From: Affinundibacterium nitidum
Lineage (GTDB): Bacteria; Pseudomonadota; Gammaproteobacteria; Burkholderiales; Burkholderiaceae_D
Assembly: GCF_014284155.1 (NCBI RefSeq)
Contig: NZ_JACOFZ010000008.1
Span: 62,001 to 126,000 of the forward strand
Length of the DNA: 64,000 nt
Reading direction: 5' to 3'
Positions 43,754-53,226 of this stretch are shown here, piece by piece; the first letter of the stretch is position 1; each line of letters starts with the position of its first letter. Both the position numbers and the translations under genes were made by a program. Below the pieces are notes generated by a model. It saw nothing but the letters and a program-made list of their open reading frames with translations. It did not search any database and was not told where the DNA came from.

Positions 43754-45655
43754 TTATTTCTTCTGTCCTTCACCGACAAAAGCTTTGGCCTCTGCACCGA
43801 CGCGTATCACCCGCATTTGACGAATCTCACTACCCGCATCCAATTTGTCCAATACATCTTGACCGGCTTTGATGCTGCCGATGACAACAAATCCGGTTGG
43901 CAAAGTCATGCTAGACGTCTTACTGATCAGCATTTTCCCTTGCGCATTAATCGCTAAGAACGAGCCAGCTTGAGCGGCAGCCGGAGCATCACTCACCGCT
44001 GTTTCCGGCCAAGCTCCATTCAAATTTAAAGTAAATTGACCATCAACCGCGCTCATTTGACCAATCGCTGGCGCAGGTGTGCTTGGACGCGGTGCACCAG
44101 GATTAAAAGCCGCTGGTTTGTAGTTGGTTTCAAGCTGCCCCACCAAACGCGCGACGTTCGCTGGTGCTGCGCTAGAATTAAGCTCTAAGAGCACATTGCC
44201 TTGTGAGGTACCGACTTCCACATACAAACCTGAAGGTAAATAGTAGGCATCACGACTTAAATTTTCCGGCGCATTCGCCACTTCATAGGCCATCAAAGCA
44301 ATCGCGATCGCTGAATGCTGTTGCGCTTTGGCGTAGGGCACAACCTCGTTATAAGTGTCTAATAGGGTATGCCAAGTACGGCCATAATTGAAGTCCGTTT
44401 TATTCACCGCGGATGGCGTCGGCACGCCCTTCATCGAAAATGCGGAGGCGTCGGTGCCCGCTAAACTTTCAGCACGAATTCGTGGATAGTCGCTAACTTT
44501 GACTTCAAAACCGTAGTCAGGATTCACACCAGCCAAACTCTTCGCTACCAGTTCAAACGGCGCTTTCCACGCACTTGGTACCGTGATTCCTGAAACGCCT
44601 CCCGGCGCACCATCGCGGTTAAGCATCATGACGACTTTATCGAGTTCTTTGGCATGCTTTTCAGTGTAGGAAGCAGCGCCAACGATCCCTAGCTCTTCGC
44701 CAGCGGAAGCCAACATCACAATGCTACGTTTAGGTTTGGCCCCAGACTTGGCCAAGAGACGCATCGCTTCTATGGTTGGCGATACGCCTGAACCATCATC
44801 TACCGCACCAGTAGCGCTATCAAAACTATCGAGATGGGCACCGATCACCACGTATTCATCTGGCTTTTCGCTACCGGTAATTTTGGCGACGACATTATGG
44901 TAAGGCACTGGACCTGGATAGAACCAATTGCGGATATCAAACTCCAATTCAAGCTTCTCGCCTTTTTTCAACTGCTCTTGAATTTCGTTGTACTGCACTG
45001 CCGTCAATTTGATGTCAGGCATGGCCGGCAGTTGTTCCCAACTGGTTGGTTTCGCATCGAGTAAAGCGAGTGGTTCTTTACCCGCCTGTAACGTACCTAA
45101 AGCGCCAGCCTCCATCAGTTTTACACTCACTGCGTCGGGCTTATATTCTTTACGTCCATCACGTCCCATCCCTCGGCTTTCGCCTGGAATCAAGACCCAA
45201 GCGCCTTTGAATTCCGCCATACGCGCTTGTGCTTCAGCTTCGTTCGCGGGGCCGAGTACCGCTAAACCTCGTTGTGCTCCCTTGGTGCCCGCAGTGAAAC
45301 TCGGGGTCCCGAAGCGCAAAGCTTTCTCGCTAGGGGTAATGATCTTGCCAAACCATGGACCTCGATTAAAGCCGACTGGCTGCTGCCCGGCCTCTTCTAA
45401 CTCGGCCTGCAAACCCCATTGCCTTAATTGATCACGCGTCCAACGCGCTGCGTGCGTGTAGTTATCACTACCGACCATACGACCTCCAAAACGGTTGGTC
45501 AGTACATCGAGCCAAGTCATTACCTGCGGATCTTGCATGCCAATTTCGACGATTTTTTTCGAAGTCGCATCTTGCGCCGAAGCGGTTATACTGGCGCCCA
45601 TTAACAAGGCGAAACTGATGCTGCGCGCCATGGCGCTCATAGGGAATTTATACAT
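43754..45655 (-). CDS. M28 metallopeptidase with C-terminal cyclophilin-like region
   Basis: About 633 residues from the ATG at 45655, giving a signal peptide that ends near SITASAQ; the in-frame ATG at 45727 adds 24 unlikely residues. The M28 zinc site is visible as VVIGAHLDSFD, GAVDDGSGV, the catalytic Glu in ASAGEELGIVG and the His in GRTWHTLLD. A PA-type insert lies between. The last ~140 residues (EVGTSQGNVLLELNSSAAPANVARLVG up to GSIKAGQDVLDKL) read like both ends of a cyclophilin, but its catalytic F-H-R stretch is missing. It should be a secreted or periplasmic aminopeptidase. Confidence 0.85.
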   Translation of the reverse strand: MYKFPMSAMARSISFALLMGASITASAQDATSKKIVEIGMQDPQVMTWLDVLTNRFGGRMVGSDNYTHAARWTRDQLRQWGLQAELEEAGQQPVGFNRGPWFGKIITPSEKALRFGTPSFTAGTKGAQRGLAVLGPANEAEAQARMAEFKGAWVLIPGESRGMGRDGRKEYKPDAVSVKLMEAGALGTLQAGKEPLALLDAKPTSWEQLPAMPDIKLTAVQYNEIQEQLKKGEKLELEFDIRNWFYPGPVPYHNVVAKITGSEKPDEYVVIGAHLDSFDSATGAVDDGSGVSPTIEAMRLLAKSGAKPKRSIVMLASAGEELGIVGAASYTEKHAKELDKVVMMLNRDGAPGGVSGITVPSAWKAPFELVAKSLAGVNPDYGFEVKVSDYPRIRAESLAGTDASAFSMKGVPTPSAVNKTDFNYGRTWHTLLDTYNEVVPYAKAQQHSAIAIALMAYEVANAPENLSRDAYYLPSGLYVEVGTSQGNVLLELNSSAAPANVARLVGQLETNYKPAAFNPGAPRPSTPAPAIGQMSAVDGQFTLNLNGAWPETAVSDAPAAAQAGSFLAINAQGKMLISKTSSMTLPTGFVVIGSIKAGQDVLDKLDAGSEIRQMRVIRVGAEAKAFVGEGQKK

Positions 45656-45766
45656 ACGCGTATCGTTAATATTGAATGGGAGGTCATTGCTAAGGCATTC
45701 GACTCGGAATGCCTGTACAAGTTCCATTGCTCACGATAAGGGATTTAAGACAATCTGAGGCAATTC

Positions 45767-46702
45767 TCAATTAAAGATATCGCGTTTCGCGGTTTGACTA
45801 ATCGCTAAGATAGCGGGGTCATTGAGCTTACGCTCAGCAGTGATCACATAAATTTCTTCGACGATACTCGGCACTTCACCGATGACGACAACTTTGTGCT
45901 GAGCACAAATCTCTTTCTCCATCGCAGTCGGTGCCAGAAAAAAACCAGCCCCAGCACGACCAAAGGCTTTCATGAGAGCTCCGTCATCAAATTCACCAAC
46001 GATAGTGGGATGCAAAGCGCACTGTTCCATCCAGCGCAAGATCTTGGCCTGAACTGCCACATCTTCACCGGGGATCAAAAACGGGGCGTGCGTTAAACAT
46101 TCTGGAAATTTTCCGGTGTGTTTTTTTGCCAATGCAGCGGTGCCAAATACTGTTAAACCACATTTTCCAAGCAGATGGTTATACGCTCGCACGCTTGTTT
46201 GGTTGCCCATAGGTCGATCCGCAATGATGACATCCAAGCGATGTAGCGCAAGTTCGCCTAACAAAAGGTCAAGACGGCCTTCACGACAATTTAAACGCAC
46301 GGGTTCTTCAAGCTCTAAGGCTGGTTGTAACAGGCGATAGGCGATCACCTTCGGAACGGCATCGGCAATGCCAACGCGGAAAGTACGACGACGTGCTTGT
46401 AGATGATCGCGCAGAGCATCAAGCAACTGATCGCCGGTATTGAAAATGTCATCTGCGTACATCAGTATGCGTCGGCCAGCATCGGTCAATTCGATGTTAC
46501 GACCGTTCTTTTTGAATAGCTCAACGCCAAGACTTTGCTCGAATTCATTGATCTGTCCACTCACAGCGTGCGCGGTTAAATGCAACTGCTCAGCCGCTTT
46601 GGCAATACTACCAGTCTTAGCGACCATCCAGTAATAACGCAGGTGCTTAAAATTCAATGCGGGCAAAGCGAGATCCTTTCTGTTCACACGTTTCTGTTCC
46701 AA
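45767..46702 (-). CDS. NhaR-like LysR-family regulator
   Basis: 311 residues. The N-terminal LysR helix-turn-helix reads LNFKHLRYYWMVAKTGSIAKAAEQLHLTAHAVSGQINEFEQSLGVELF, very close in pattern to NhaR, the sodium-responsive activator. The effector-binding domain follows from ~95. No nhaA antiporter gene is adjacent here, and the neighbours (M28 peptidase, DUF2062) give no target. The name refers to family likeness only. Confidence 0.85.
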   Translation of the reverse strand: MEQKRVNRKDLALPALNFKHLRYYWMVAKTGSIAKAAEQLHLTAHAVSGQINEFEQSLGVELFKKNGRNIELTDAGRRILMYADDIFNTGDQLLDALRDHLQARRRTFRVGIADAVPKVIAYRLLQPALELEEPVRLNCREGRLDLLLGELALHRLDVIIADRPMGNQTSVRAYNHLLGKCGLTVFGTAALAKKHTGKFPECLTHAPFLIPGEDVAVQAKILRWMEQCALHPTIVGEFDDGALMKAFGRAGAGFFLAPTAMEKEICAQHKVVVIGEVPSIVEEIYVITAERKLNDPAILAISQTAKRDIFN

Positions 46703-46745
46703 ATACCTTTGTAACTTGCGATAGGAACACAGCCTTGAGCGGATT

Positions 46746-47324
46746 CTACATCATCGCTTTGTTAATTTGCTCAGTCCTATGTTTTCTTTGTGTTTGCAGG
46801 CAGCGCAAACTCCAAAAACGACAAACGCGCCAAACCAATTGCACCGAACAATAACTTAATGCCGCTAATGACAGAGACAAAATCAGCATACCAACTAACC
46901 AAGGTGTTCCAAGTGATCCCACCCAAGTAATCCACGCTTGTAGACTGGTCAGCAATTGAGTCCAATCGGTGACTGGCAACGCTGGCAATTCATGCCACTG
47001 GCCCGTACCGCTCAAGCTTTGACCAATGCCGTACGCCAGCATATAGATCGGCACTATCGTAATCGGATTCGTCAAAAATGTGCCGATGATCGCCATCGGC
47101 AAATTCACGCGTAACAAACAAGCCAAGGTCACCGCAGCGATCATCTGCAGCGGCCCTGGTATCATGCCGCACAAAACGCCAATCGCTAAGCCCAAGGCTA
47201 CCGCTTCGCGCTCCACATCCCATAAGCCTGGTCTATCAAGGCGATGGGTAAAGCGACGACTAATCGGGATACGCTCTATGGTCTCCCGAGTCGGTAGTAC
47301 CCTTCTTAAAAACTTTTTTGGCAT
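46746..47324 (-). CDS. DUF2062 membrane protein
   Basis: About 192 residues from the ATG at 47324; GTG at 47336 is in frame. The family pattern is clear: MPKKFLRRVLPTRETIERI, LWDVEREAVALGLAIGVLCGMIPGPLQMIAAVTLACLLRVNLPMAIIGTFLTNPITIVPIYMLAYGIG. Several helices make it an inner-membrane protein. The function of DUF2062 is unknown; other members stand near glycosyltransferases or cell-envelope genes. Confidence 0.85.
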   Translation of the reverse strand: MPKKFLRRVLPTRETIERIPISRRFTHRLDRPGLWDVEREAVALGLAIGVLCGMIPGPLQMIAAVTLACLLRVNLPMAIIGTFLTNPITIVPIYMLAYGIGQSLSGTGQWHELPALPVTDWTQLLTSLQAWITWVGSLGTPWLVGMLILSLSLAALSYCSVQLVWRVCRFWSLRCLQTQRKHRTEQINKAMM

Positions 47325-47398
47325 ACATACTTTCACTTCACAAATCGTGGTGCCTGAGCTCTTTCAGGCTCAACACCGCACAAGCTCAAGAGCAACAA

Positions 47399-47905
47399 TT
47401 AGTAATGTGTCTCGAGAATGTTGACAGGCTTAGAGGCACTGTAATCACGCTGTTGCATCTGATGGTGCTCTAGCTCAGAACTCAACTGCGCTGACAGAGG
47501 CGTATCGCTAATCGCCACTAAATCCAAGGTCCAACATTGCAATGCGCGATCGATCAAGACCGCTTCACCGTCACTGAGTCTATCGTCGGCATCGACAATC
47601 GCTAACATGATGCGTAGCAGCTGCTTACGCAATTGCGGGTCCTGAATCTCTTCCAAAATACTGTCGATCGCAGGATTTGCCATCTCTATCTGGCCATAGT
47701 GAGAGCCATCCGCACATTGCAACATGTCTTCACACAAGTGATGGACGATTTTCTCAAATTGCTCTTCCGAGAGGCCCAGGCGCTCCACTATGCCATAACG
47801 ATGCACGACATCTAACTCTGATTTGTCTAGTCCACCATCGACCAACATCGACAAGGCTACAATACGAGCCATGGCTTCTGGGCTGTTCACACGATACGTT
47901 CTCAT
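47399..47905 (-). CDS. TerB-like protein
   Basis: 168 residues. The N-terminal MARIVALSMLVDGGLDKSELDVVHRYGIVERLGLSEEQFEKIVHHLCEDML and LLRIMLAIVDADDRLSDGEAVLIDRAL show the helical TerB/DjlA fold with acidic loops (DGGLDKSE, DADDRLSDGE) that may hold metal ions. TerB proteins are linked to tellurite and stress responses; no other ter genes are present, so tellurite resistance is not implied. It lies between hpf and DUF2062. Confidence 0.75.
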   Translation of the reverse strand: MRTYRVNSPEAMARIVALSMLVDGGLDKSELDVVHRYGIVERLGLSEEQFEKIVHHLCEDMLQCADGSHYGQIEMANPAIDSILEEIQDPQLRKQLLRIMLAIVDADDRLSDGEAVLIDRALQCWTLDLVAISDTPLSAQLSSELEHHQMQQRDYSASKPVNILETHY

Positions 47906-47967
47906 GACATTTCTTTCTTCGATTGATTAAATTTAATTAGTATCTCGCTACTCTTGCTCTGCAAATG

Positions 47968-48333
47968 CTATTTCTCACTTAGTTCTTCTTCCTCTTCATA
48001 AACTAAATGATTCGCCTTAACATGGGCATGCTCTTTGAAGCGACCAATACGTTTTGCGAGAAGTTGTTCTGCACGATTGATCGCCTTATCGATCGCAATA
48101 TACAAATCAGCTTCCGTGTCATGAATGACGATCTGCTGCTTTTTCGCCAGAGGGATTTGAATCAAACAGCGTTTATCTTCACCACCACGCGGACCGTTCA
48201 CATCAGAGAGGCGAACTTTAATTGTTCTGACCTCGTCCAATGCCCAGTCTGTGGCAAACTTAAGGCGGCGATAAGTGTGCTCACGCATTCCATCAGTCAA
48301 TTCAAAGCCACGCGCTTGTATGTCGATGTTCAT
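47968..48333 (-). CDS. hpf: Ribosome hibernation factor, HPF/RaiA family (short form)
   Basis: 121 residues from the ATG at 48333 with GGAG seven bases upstream; a GTG at 48336 is directly before it. The fold is shown by MNIDIQARGFELTDGMREHTYRRL, VRTIKVRLSDVNGPRGGEDKRC, IVIHDTEADLYIAIDKAINRAEQLLAKRI. It lacks the dimerising C-terminal domain of long HPF. HPF-type proteins bind the 30S decoding region and stall or pair ribosomes in stationary phase. The usual rpoN/ptsN neighbours are not seen here. Confidence 0.88.
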   Translation of the reverse strand: MNIDIQARGFELTDGMREHTYRRLKFATDWALDEVRTIKVRLSDVNGPRGGEDKRCLIQIPLAKKQQIVIHDTEADLYIAIDKAINRAEQLLAKRIGRFKEHAHVKANHLVYEEEEELSEK

Positions 48334-48552
48334 CACATTTCTCCATTCGTTTAAGTGATGGAACTAGTGTAGGTACGAATGAACTTAGATTCAAATCGAT
48401 TAATCGAGGCGGAAAGCTCGAAAAAGTCGATGATTGATGAAAGCGTTTGAGAACGGATGACTTGGAAAGAAGATGCAAGAGGAGCTTAGGCTCACTCTTG
48501 CTGGGGGATTTGCTGAACTAGCTGAATTAAGGTGCTGACTAATGCTAGTAAT

Positions 48553-50067
48553 TTATGCAGCTTCGCGTGCCATGCAGTTGGCACGTATATAGTCGAGATG
48601 AGTTGGCATGGCATCGACGCATTTACGAATCACCATTTGCGTGTTGTACAAGAAACCAGCGATTTCATCTGGACTACGCTGATCGACAACAGGGCTGTAA
48701 CGACGTGGTCGCATGCCTTGTCCATGCATCACTTGCAGCCAACTATCTTCGGGAAACAGCTCTTCATTCTCACGCAAAATACGGCCATTGCTCGCGAATA
48801 AATCTAACTTAATCTTCAGACTTTCTGGCACATCCATTTCACGACAATACTTCCAAAATTCACTATCATCGCGCGAATTGACTTTGTAGTGAAGGATGAG
48901 GAAATCGCGAATTTGCGCGTATTCTTTATCAGTCAAGCGGTTGTAGTTATCGATATCGACTTGATCAAATTCTTTATTTGGGAAGAAAGTCAGCAGACGC
49001 ATCAAACCCGTTTTCACCATATGAATACTAGTGGATTCTAAAGGCTCCATGAAACCACCAGACAAACCTATCGCTACACAGTTTTTATTCCACGCTTGTT
49101 TGCGTTTGCCCGTTGTGAACTTAATCTGACGAGGCTCCGCAAGCGCCCTGCCATCGAGGTTGTTCAACAAAATTTGTGTGGCTTTGTCGGCGTCCATATA
49201 CTTACTGGAAAATACATGGCCATTACCAATGCGGTGCTGTAAAGGGATGCGCCATTGCCAGCCTGCTTCATGCGCAGTAGAGCGAGTATGTGCTTGCGCA
49301 GATCCGCCGAGAGCGCAAGGCACTGCAATGGCAGTATCACAAGGTAACCAATGACTCCAATCTTCGTAGCCCGTGTGTAGAGCCTGTTCAATCAAGAGTC
49401 CTACCATGCCTGAACAATCAATGAAAAAGTCACCTGCAACGATCTCACCATTTTCCATTTGCAGAGACTCGATAAAACCATCGTTTTCTCGCAAATTGAC
49501 TTTGACAATCTTTCCCTCAGTACGCTTCACGCCACGTTGTTCTGCATAGCGTCGTAAATACTTGGCATATAAACCGGCATCAAAATGATAGGCGTATGAA
49601 AGATCGGAAAGTGGTGAATTCGGTAAATCGGGACGACCAACACTGAACTTGCCCAACATGCTGGCAACAGTATTGATCGAATAAGGCTCAAGACCACCAG
49701 CCTTTCCTAATTGATTCATCTTCAACCAATAATGGTAAAAGTTAGCCATCGGTTGATCACGCCCGACCGAACCAAAACCATGAAAATATTTGGTTCCATT
49801 CACACCCCAATTGACAAACTCAATTCCGAGTTTGAAGGTACCTTGAGTGTTACGCAGAAAGTCGTTCTCGTCTATCCCAAGATGCAAATTGAAATTACGT
49901 ATGCTTGGAATCGTCGCCTCACCGACGCCGATGGTTGAGATCATATCGGACTCGACGAGTCGGATGCGATGTCCGTTGGGTAGCAGCTGTCCCAAAGCCG
50001 CTGCACTCATCCAACCCGCTGTACCGCCGCCGACAATGACGATATCTTTAATTCTGTTATCACTCAT
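48553..50067 (-). CDS. Flavin-dependent halogenase-like protein (tryptophan halogenase family), copy 2
   Basis: 504 residues, aligned to copy 1 along its length and more than half identical by eye. FAD motif GGGTAGW (13-19), catalytic Lys K79 in GTFKLGIEF, WQWRIP (270-275) and Glu E344 in EPLESTSIH are all present. It lies 159 bases downstream of the large TonB receptor on the same strand, so it is probably expressed with it from the dual-operator promoter. Natural substrate unknown; known relatives next to TonB receptors act on free indole in vitro. Confidence 0.9.
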   Translation of the reverse strand: MSDNRIKDIVIVGGGTAGWMSAAALGQLLPNGHRIRLVESDMISTIGVGEATIPSIRNFNLHLGIDENDFLRNTQGTFKLGIEFVNWGVNGTKYFHGFGSVGRDQPMANFYHYWLKMNQLGKAGGLEPYSINTVASMLGKFSVGRPDLPNSPLSDLSYAYHFDAGLYAKYLRRYAEQRGVKRTEGKIVKVNLRENDGFIESLQMENGEIVAGDFFIDCSGMVGLLIEQALHTGYEDWSHWLPCDTAIAVPCALGGSAQAHTRSTAHEAGWQWRIPLQHRIGNGHVFSSKYMDADKATQILLNNLDGRALAEPRQIKFTTGKRKQAWNKNCVAIGLSGGFMEPLESTSIHMVKTGLMRLLTFFPNKEFDQVDIDNYNRLTDKEYAQIRDFLILHYKVNSRDDSEFWKYCREMDVPESLKIKLDLFASNGRILRENEELFPEDSWLQVMHGQGMRPRRYSPVVDQRSPDEIAGFLYNTQMVIRKCVDAMPTHLDYIRANCMAREAA

Positions 50068-50226
50068 GTTGATTCCTTCACCGTTGCGATGTTAGATGCA
50101 ATCTTCACTCGCAGTAGTGTACTCGTATAATAAAAAAGAGCCCAGTGCAGTCGATCGTAGACCAACGCACATGGACTCAAGGATGTTCGCTTTACACTGG
50201 AGAGCGCAGCGAAGATCAGTACCTAA

Positions 50227-52929
50227 TCAATAGTTAAAGCCAAATCGAATACCAAACATACGAGGTTCCACTGGTGCGTAGTTCATCTGAGCACCGACAC
50301 CTGATCCACGCCAGTATGCAGCTTTGCTATCCGTCGCATTACGTACATACAGCTCAGCATGCCAAGCGTCCTCTGGCGCATCCAAACGTACTGATGCATC
50401 TACCAATGCGTAGGCTTTTTGGAAGCGGCCAATGTGAGCGAACTCATCATTGCGTACATCGAAGTAAGCCTTATCACGCCAGTTCCATTTCACATACGGC
50501 GTCAACGCAAAGCCACTCGGTAAATCAAACTTCTGTGAGAAGTGCAACATCATCGTGCGACGCGGTGCGTTTGGCAAATTATTGTTAGTCACATCGTAAA
50601 GACGCTTACCGTTATCGGGGCCCAAGCCGTTAAACACTGGAGCGCATGGCGTCAAACCGAACTCTGTACGTGCGTCGCAATTGTAATCATCGCTGTATGA
50701 ACCGTAGTCACGAATCTTCGTATCGAGCAAAGTGAAAGCACCACCCACTTTAGCACCTGGCCATGGTTTGTAATCCCACTCCACTTCCAAACCACGAATC
50801 TTCGTATTACCTACGTTAATCGTACGCCATGTTTCATAGACGTCGCACTTCGGTTGATCAGCAGTACATGGTGCTGGCGGCACATATTTGCTAACGAAGT
50901 AAGTACCTGTTAATTGCTGATCTTTGTAGTTCATTGCAAATGCGACTGCAGACAAACTCAAAGTGTTATCGAGGAATTTACCCTTGTACCCTAATTCAAA
51001 GTTTGTCACGAGTTCAGGTTTGTAAGGCAAGAAGGTTTCCACGTTGGGTGAACCATCTGCACACTTACGCATATTTGGACCAGAGGCATCACCACCGCAT
51101 GCCAGAGTTCTGTCACCGAAACCACCGGCTTTATAACCTGTTGCCAATGCAGCATAAGCCATTTCGTTTTTGTTGATTTGTGTTTGCAAACCTAAACGCC
51201 ATGTGAGCTTATGCCATTTTTCGCTATGGTCATTCTTACTTGGTGTGCCATACAAATGGTAGGCTGCTGCGCTACCGCCTGGACCATAATTTAAGTCATT
51301 GCCTTGAGGCAGACGGTAACCTGGCGTGCCTGGTGTACCAGGATCGTAGCCGCCATTGTAGAACTCTTTCTGACCCCACCAGCCGCCAAGATTCAAACCG
51401 TCTTTATCTGTTTTGCTATCAGCACTAAAGCGTGCACCTGCCGTCGCTGTCCAGCTTGGTTGGAATTCCCAATCTGCTTGCGCGAAAATCGCTTTGGCGT
51501 CCACTTGGCGATTCGGTTGTGCGTAGAAAGCACCCGACGCTAAACCAACTGGCGCACGATACAAATCAACCACTTCATAGTTAATTTGATTTTTTTCATG
51601 CATCCAGAACAAACCGGCAACATATTTTAGATCGCCAATACGTTGTTTCAATTGCAGTTCATGTACGGTGGAGAGGTACTTAGAATCAACGGTTTGTTGA
51701 TACTGATCAGCCAATGGCCATGTACCCCAGTTGTTACCGCCCGCGATGCTTGGATGGTCTTGCGTAATTTGGAATGGCAAAGCCGCCATATTACCTTTGT
51801 CATTGTCATACAATTGGCTGCGGCGTTGATCTGCGAGCGCAAAGTTGTAGTCCAATGTCATATCTTTATCGACGTTCCAATTCGCACCTGCACGCAGTGT
51901 ACGGATCTTCATGTCTGTCATGCCTGGAACGTTGATTTTCAAATCAAAACGGCCCCATCCAGACGGACATGCATAACGAGTTCCCGCGACCGAATCACAA
52001 TCTTTAAACGCTGTACCACCCGCACTTGAATCTTGGAACTCTTCATATGTTGCGTGCAGCTTCAAGTCTTTATTAACTTTGTATGCAGCTGAGATACGTG
52101 CCGCCCATTCGTTTTGGTTAGTATAGTAATCGCTAGGATCAACTTTACGGTTCCAACGTTGAATTAAATCTGGAATACCATCTGGTTTCCATCCTTTAGA
52201 TGGGAGATTCGCTTCGCTAAAGTCTTGCATCTGGTTTGCGTAACCATCGCGTGTAACTTTGGTAAATGCGGCGCGTAAAGCGAACTCATCGTTCACTTTA
52301 ATGTTTTGCACCACATTCATTTGGCGCTTATTGTAATTGCCGATTTCGACTTCACTGCGACCGTAGTTGCCTGAGAAATCTGGCTTAGCGGAGATCACGT
52401 TGATCGTACCACCTGTAGAGTTACGACCGAACAAAGTACCTTGTGGGCCACGCAATACTTCAACTTGGTCAACGTCGAACATCAGTGCTTGTGCGCCCTG
52501 TGGACGTGGCGAATACAAACCGTCGACATGGAAGCCAACGGCAGGATCGCCGATTTCTGTTGTGTTACTTGATGTAATGCCGCGAATCGTCACTTGGATC
52601 GCAGAGTCATTCGTTTGTACGATCGTGACGTTCGGCACTTCATTGGCGAGATCTTTCGCGCTCGTCACACCGAGGCGACTCAAGCTATCTTGGCTAAAAG
52701 CCGTAACGGCCAAAGGCGTTTTCAATAAGGAAGTGGAATAGCGTGTCGCCGTAATATTTACTTCTTGAATTTGATCAGATTCTTTTTTCGCTGCCGCTTT
52801 CTTTGCATCGGCAGGCTCATTTGTTTTCGCTGCTTCTGCTTGCTGGGCATAGACAGGCGCATTCATCAAACCGAAGGCACTGGCAACGGCCACGCTCATC
52901 AGGGTTCGTTTTGTTTTCGGATGGAACAT
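50227..52929 (-). CDS. TonB-dependent receptor for glucan oligosaccharides (inferred)
   Basis: 900 residues with a signal peptide ending near NAPVYAQQ, then an Ala/Lys-rich spacer and a plug domain (IQEVNITATRYSTSLLKTPLAVTAFSQDSLSRLG, DQVEVLRGPQGTLFGRNSTGGTINVISAKP) and a 22-strand-type barrel ending in RMFGIRFGFNY with the terminal aromatic. The size and plug sequence match receptors found in carbohydrate-utilisation loci of Proteobacteria. A promoter with LacI-type operators on both sides precedes it, linking it to the glucanase genes 12-30 kb away. No SusD-like partner is present, as is usual in Proteobacteria. Confidence 0.9.
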   Translation of the reverse strand: MFHPKTKRTLMSVAVASAFGLMNAPVYAQQAEAAKTNEPADAKKAAAKKESDQIQEVNITATRYSTSLLKTPLAVTAFSQDSLSRLGVTSAKDLANEVPNVTIVQTNDSAIQVTIRGITSSNTTEIGDPAVGFHVDGLYSPRPQGAQALMFDVDQVEVLRGPQGTLFGRNSTGGTINVISAKPDFSGNYGRSEVEIGNYNKRQMNVVQNIKVNDEFALRAAFTKVTRDGYANQMQDFSEANLPSKGWKPDGIPDLIQRWNRKVDPSDYYTNQNEWAARISAAYKVNKDLKLHATYEEFQDSSAGGTAFKDCDSVAGTRYACPSGWGRFDLKINVPGMTDMKIRTLRAGANWNVDKDMTLDYNFALADQRRSQLYDNDKGNMAALPFQITQDHPSIAGGNNWGTWPLADQYQQTVDSKYLSTVHELQLKQRIGDLKYVAGLFWMHEKNQINYEVVDLYRAPVGLASGAFYAQPNRQVDAKAIFAQADWEFQPSWTATAGARFSADSKTDKDGLNLGGWWGQKEFYNGGYDPGTPGTPGYRLPQGNDLNYGPGGSAAAYHLYGTPSKNDHSEKWHKLTWRLGLQTQINKNEMAYAALATGYKAGGFGDRTLACGGDASGPNMRKCADGSPNVETFLPYKPELVTNFELGYKGKFLDNTLSLSAVAFAMNYKDQQLTGTYFVSKYVPPAPCTADQPKCDVYETWRTINVGNTKIRGLEVEWDYKPWPGAKVGGAFTLLDTKIRDYGSYSDDYNCDARTEFGLTPCAPVFNGLGPDNGKRLYDVTNNNLPNAPRRTMMLHFSQKFDLPSGFALTPYVKWNWRDKAYFDVRNDEFAHIGRFQKAYALVDASVRLDAPEDAWHAELYVRNATDSKAAYWRGSGVGAQMNYAPVEPRMFGIRFGFNY

Positions 52930-53163
52930 TTGGTCTCCTTGTGTTGTCTTGGACCCGCTTCAGTATTATCTGCGCAAGTCGTTCTTGGCACTACTTGTTC
53001 TTGCTACGGATTGCTTATTCTTTGCTCTATGCACTCGGTGTTTCTACAAATATGAGAAGTCCTGGTAAGGCTTAGTGCTCAGCGTCTGGTCGTCGGCTCA
53101 ACGACTAGTGCCGTCATGTTTTTTGCAGAATAAGGTAAATTCTGCCAAGAACCTTACATCATG

Positions 53164-53177
53164 TGGAATCGTTTCCA
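53164..53177. promoter_or_regulatory. LacI-type operator, downstream site at the TonB receptor promoter
   Basis: TGGAATCGTTTCCA is identical to the operator at 31388-31401. It lies 12 bases downstream of the -10 element of the receptor promoter. Confidence 0.75.
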
Positions 53178-53189
53178 TTTGTGAGTTGG

Positions 53190-53219
53190 AATATAGCATT
53201 CCTTAAAAATAAGTGTCAA
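53190..53219 (-). promoter_or_regulatory. Sigma-70-like promoter of the TonB receptor
   Basis: On the minus strand TTGACA (53214-53219) and TATATT (53190-53195) are 18 bases apart. Transcription should begin near 53183, with a leader of about 250 bases before the receptor ATG (52929). Confidence 0.7.
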
Positions 53220-53226
53220 CATTTTT

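Noticed and set aside
45656-45727. N-terminal extension of the M28 peptidase to the ATG at 45727
   Set aside because: It would bury the signal peptide behind 24 polar residues and has no convincing ribosome site.
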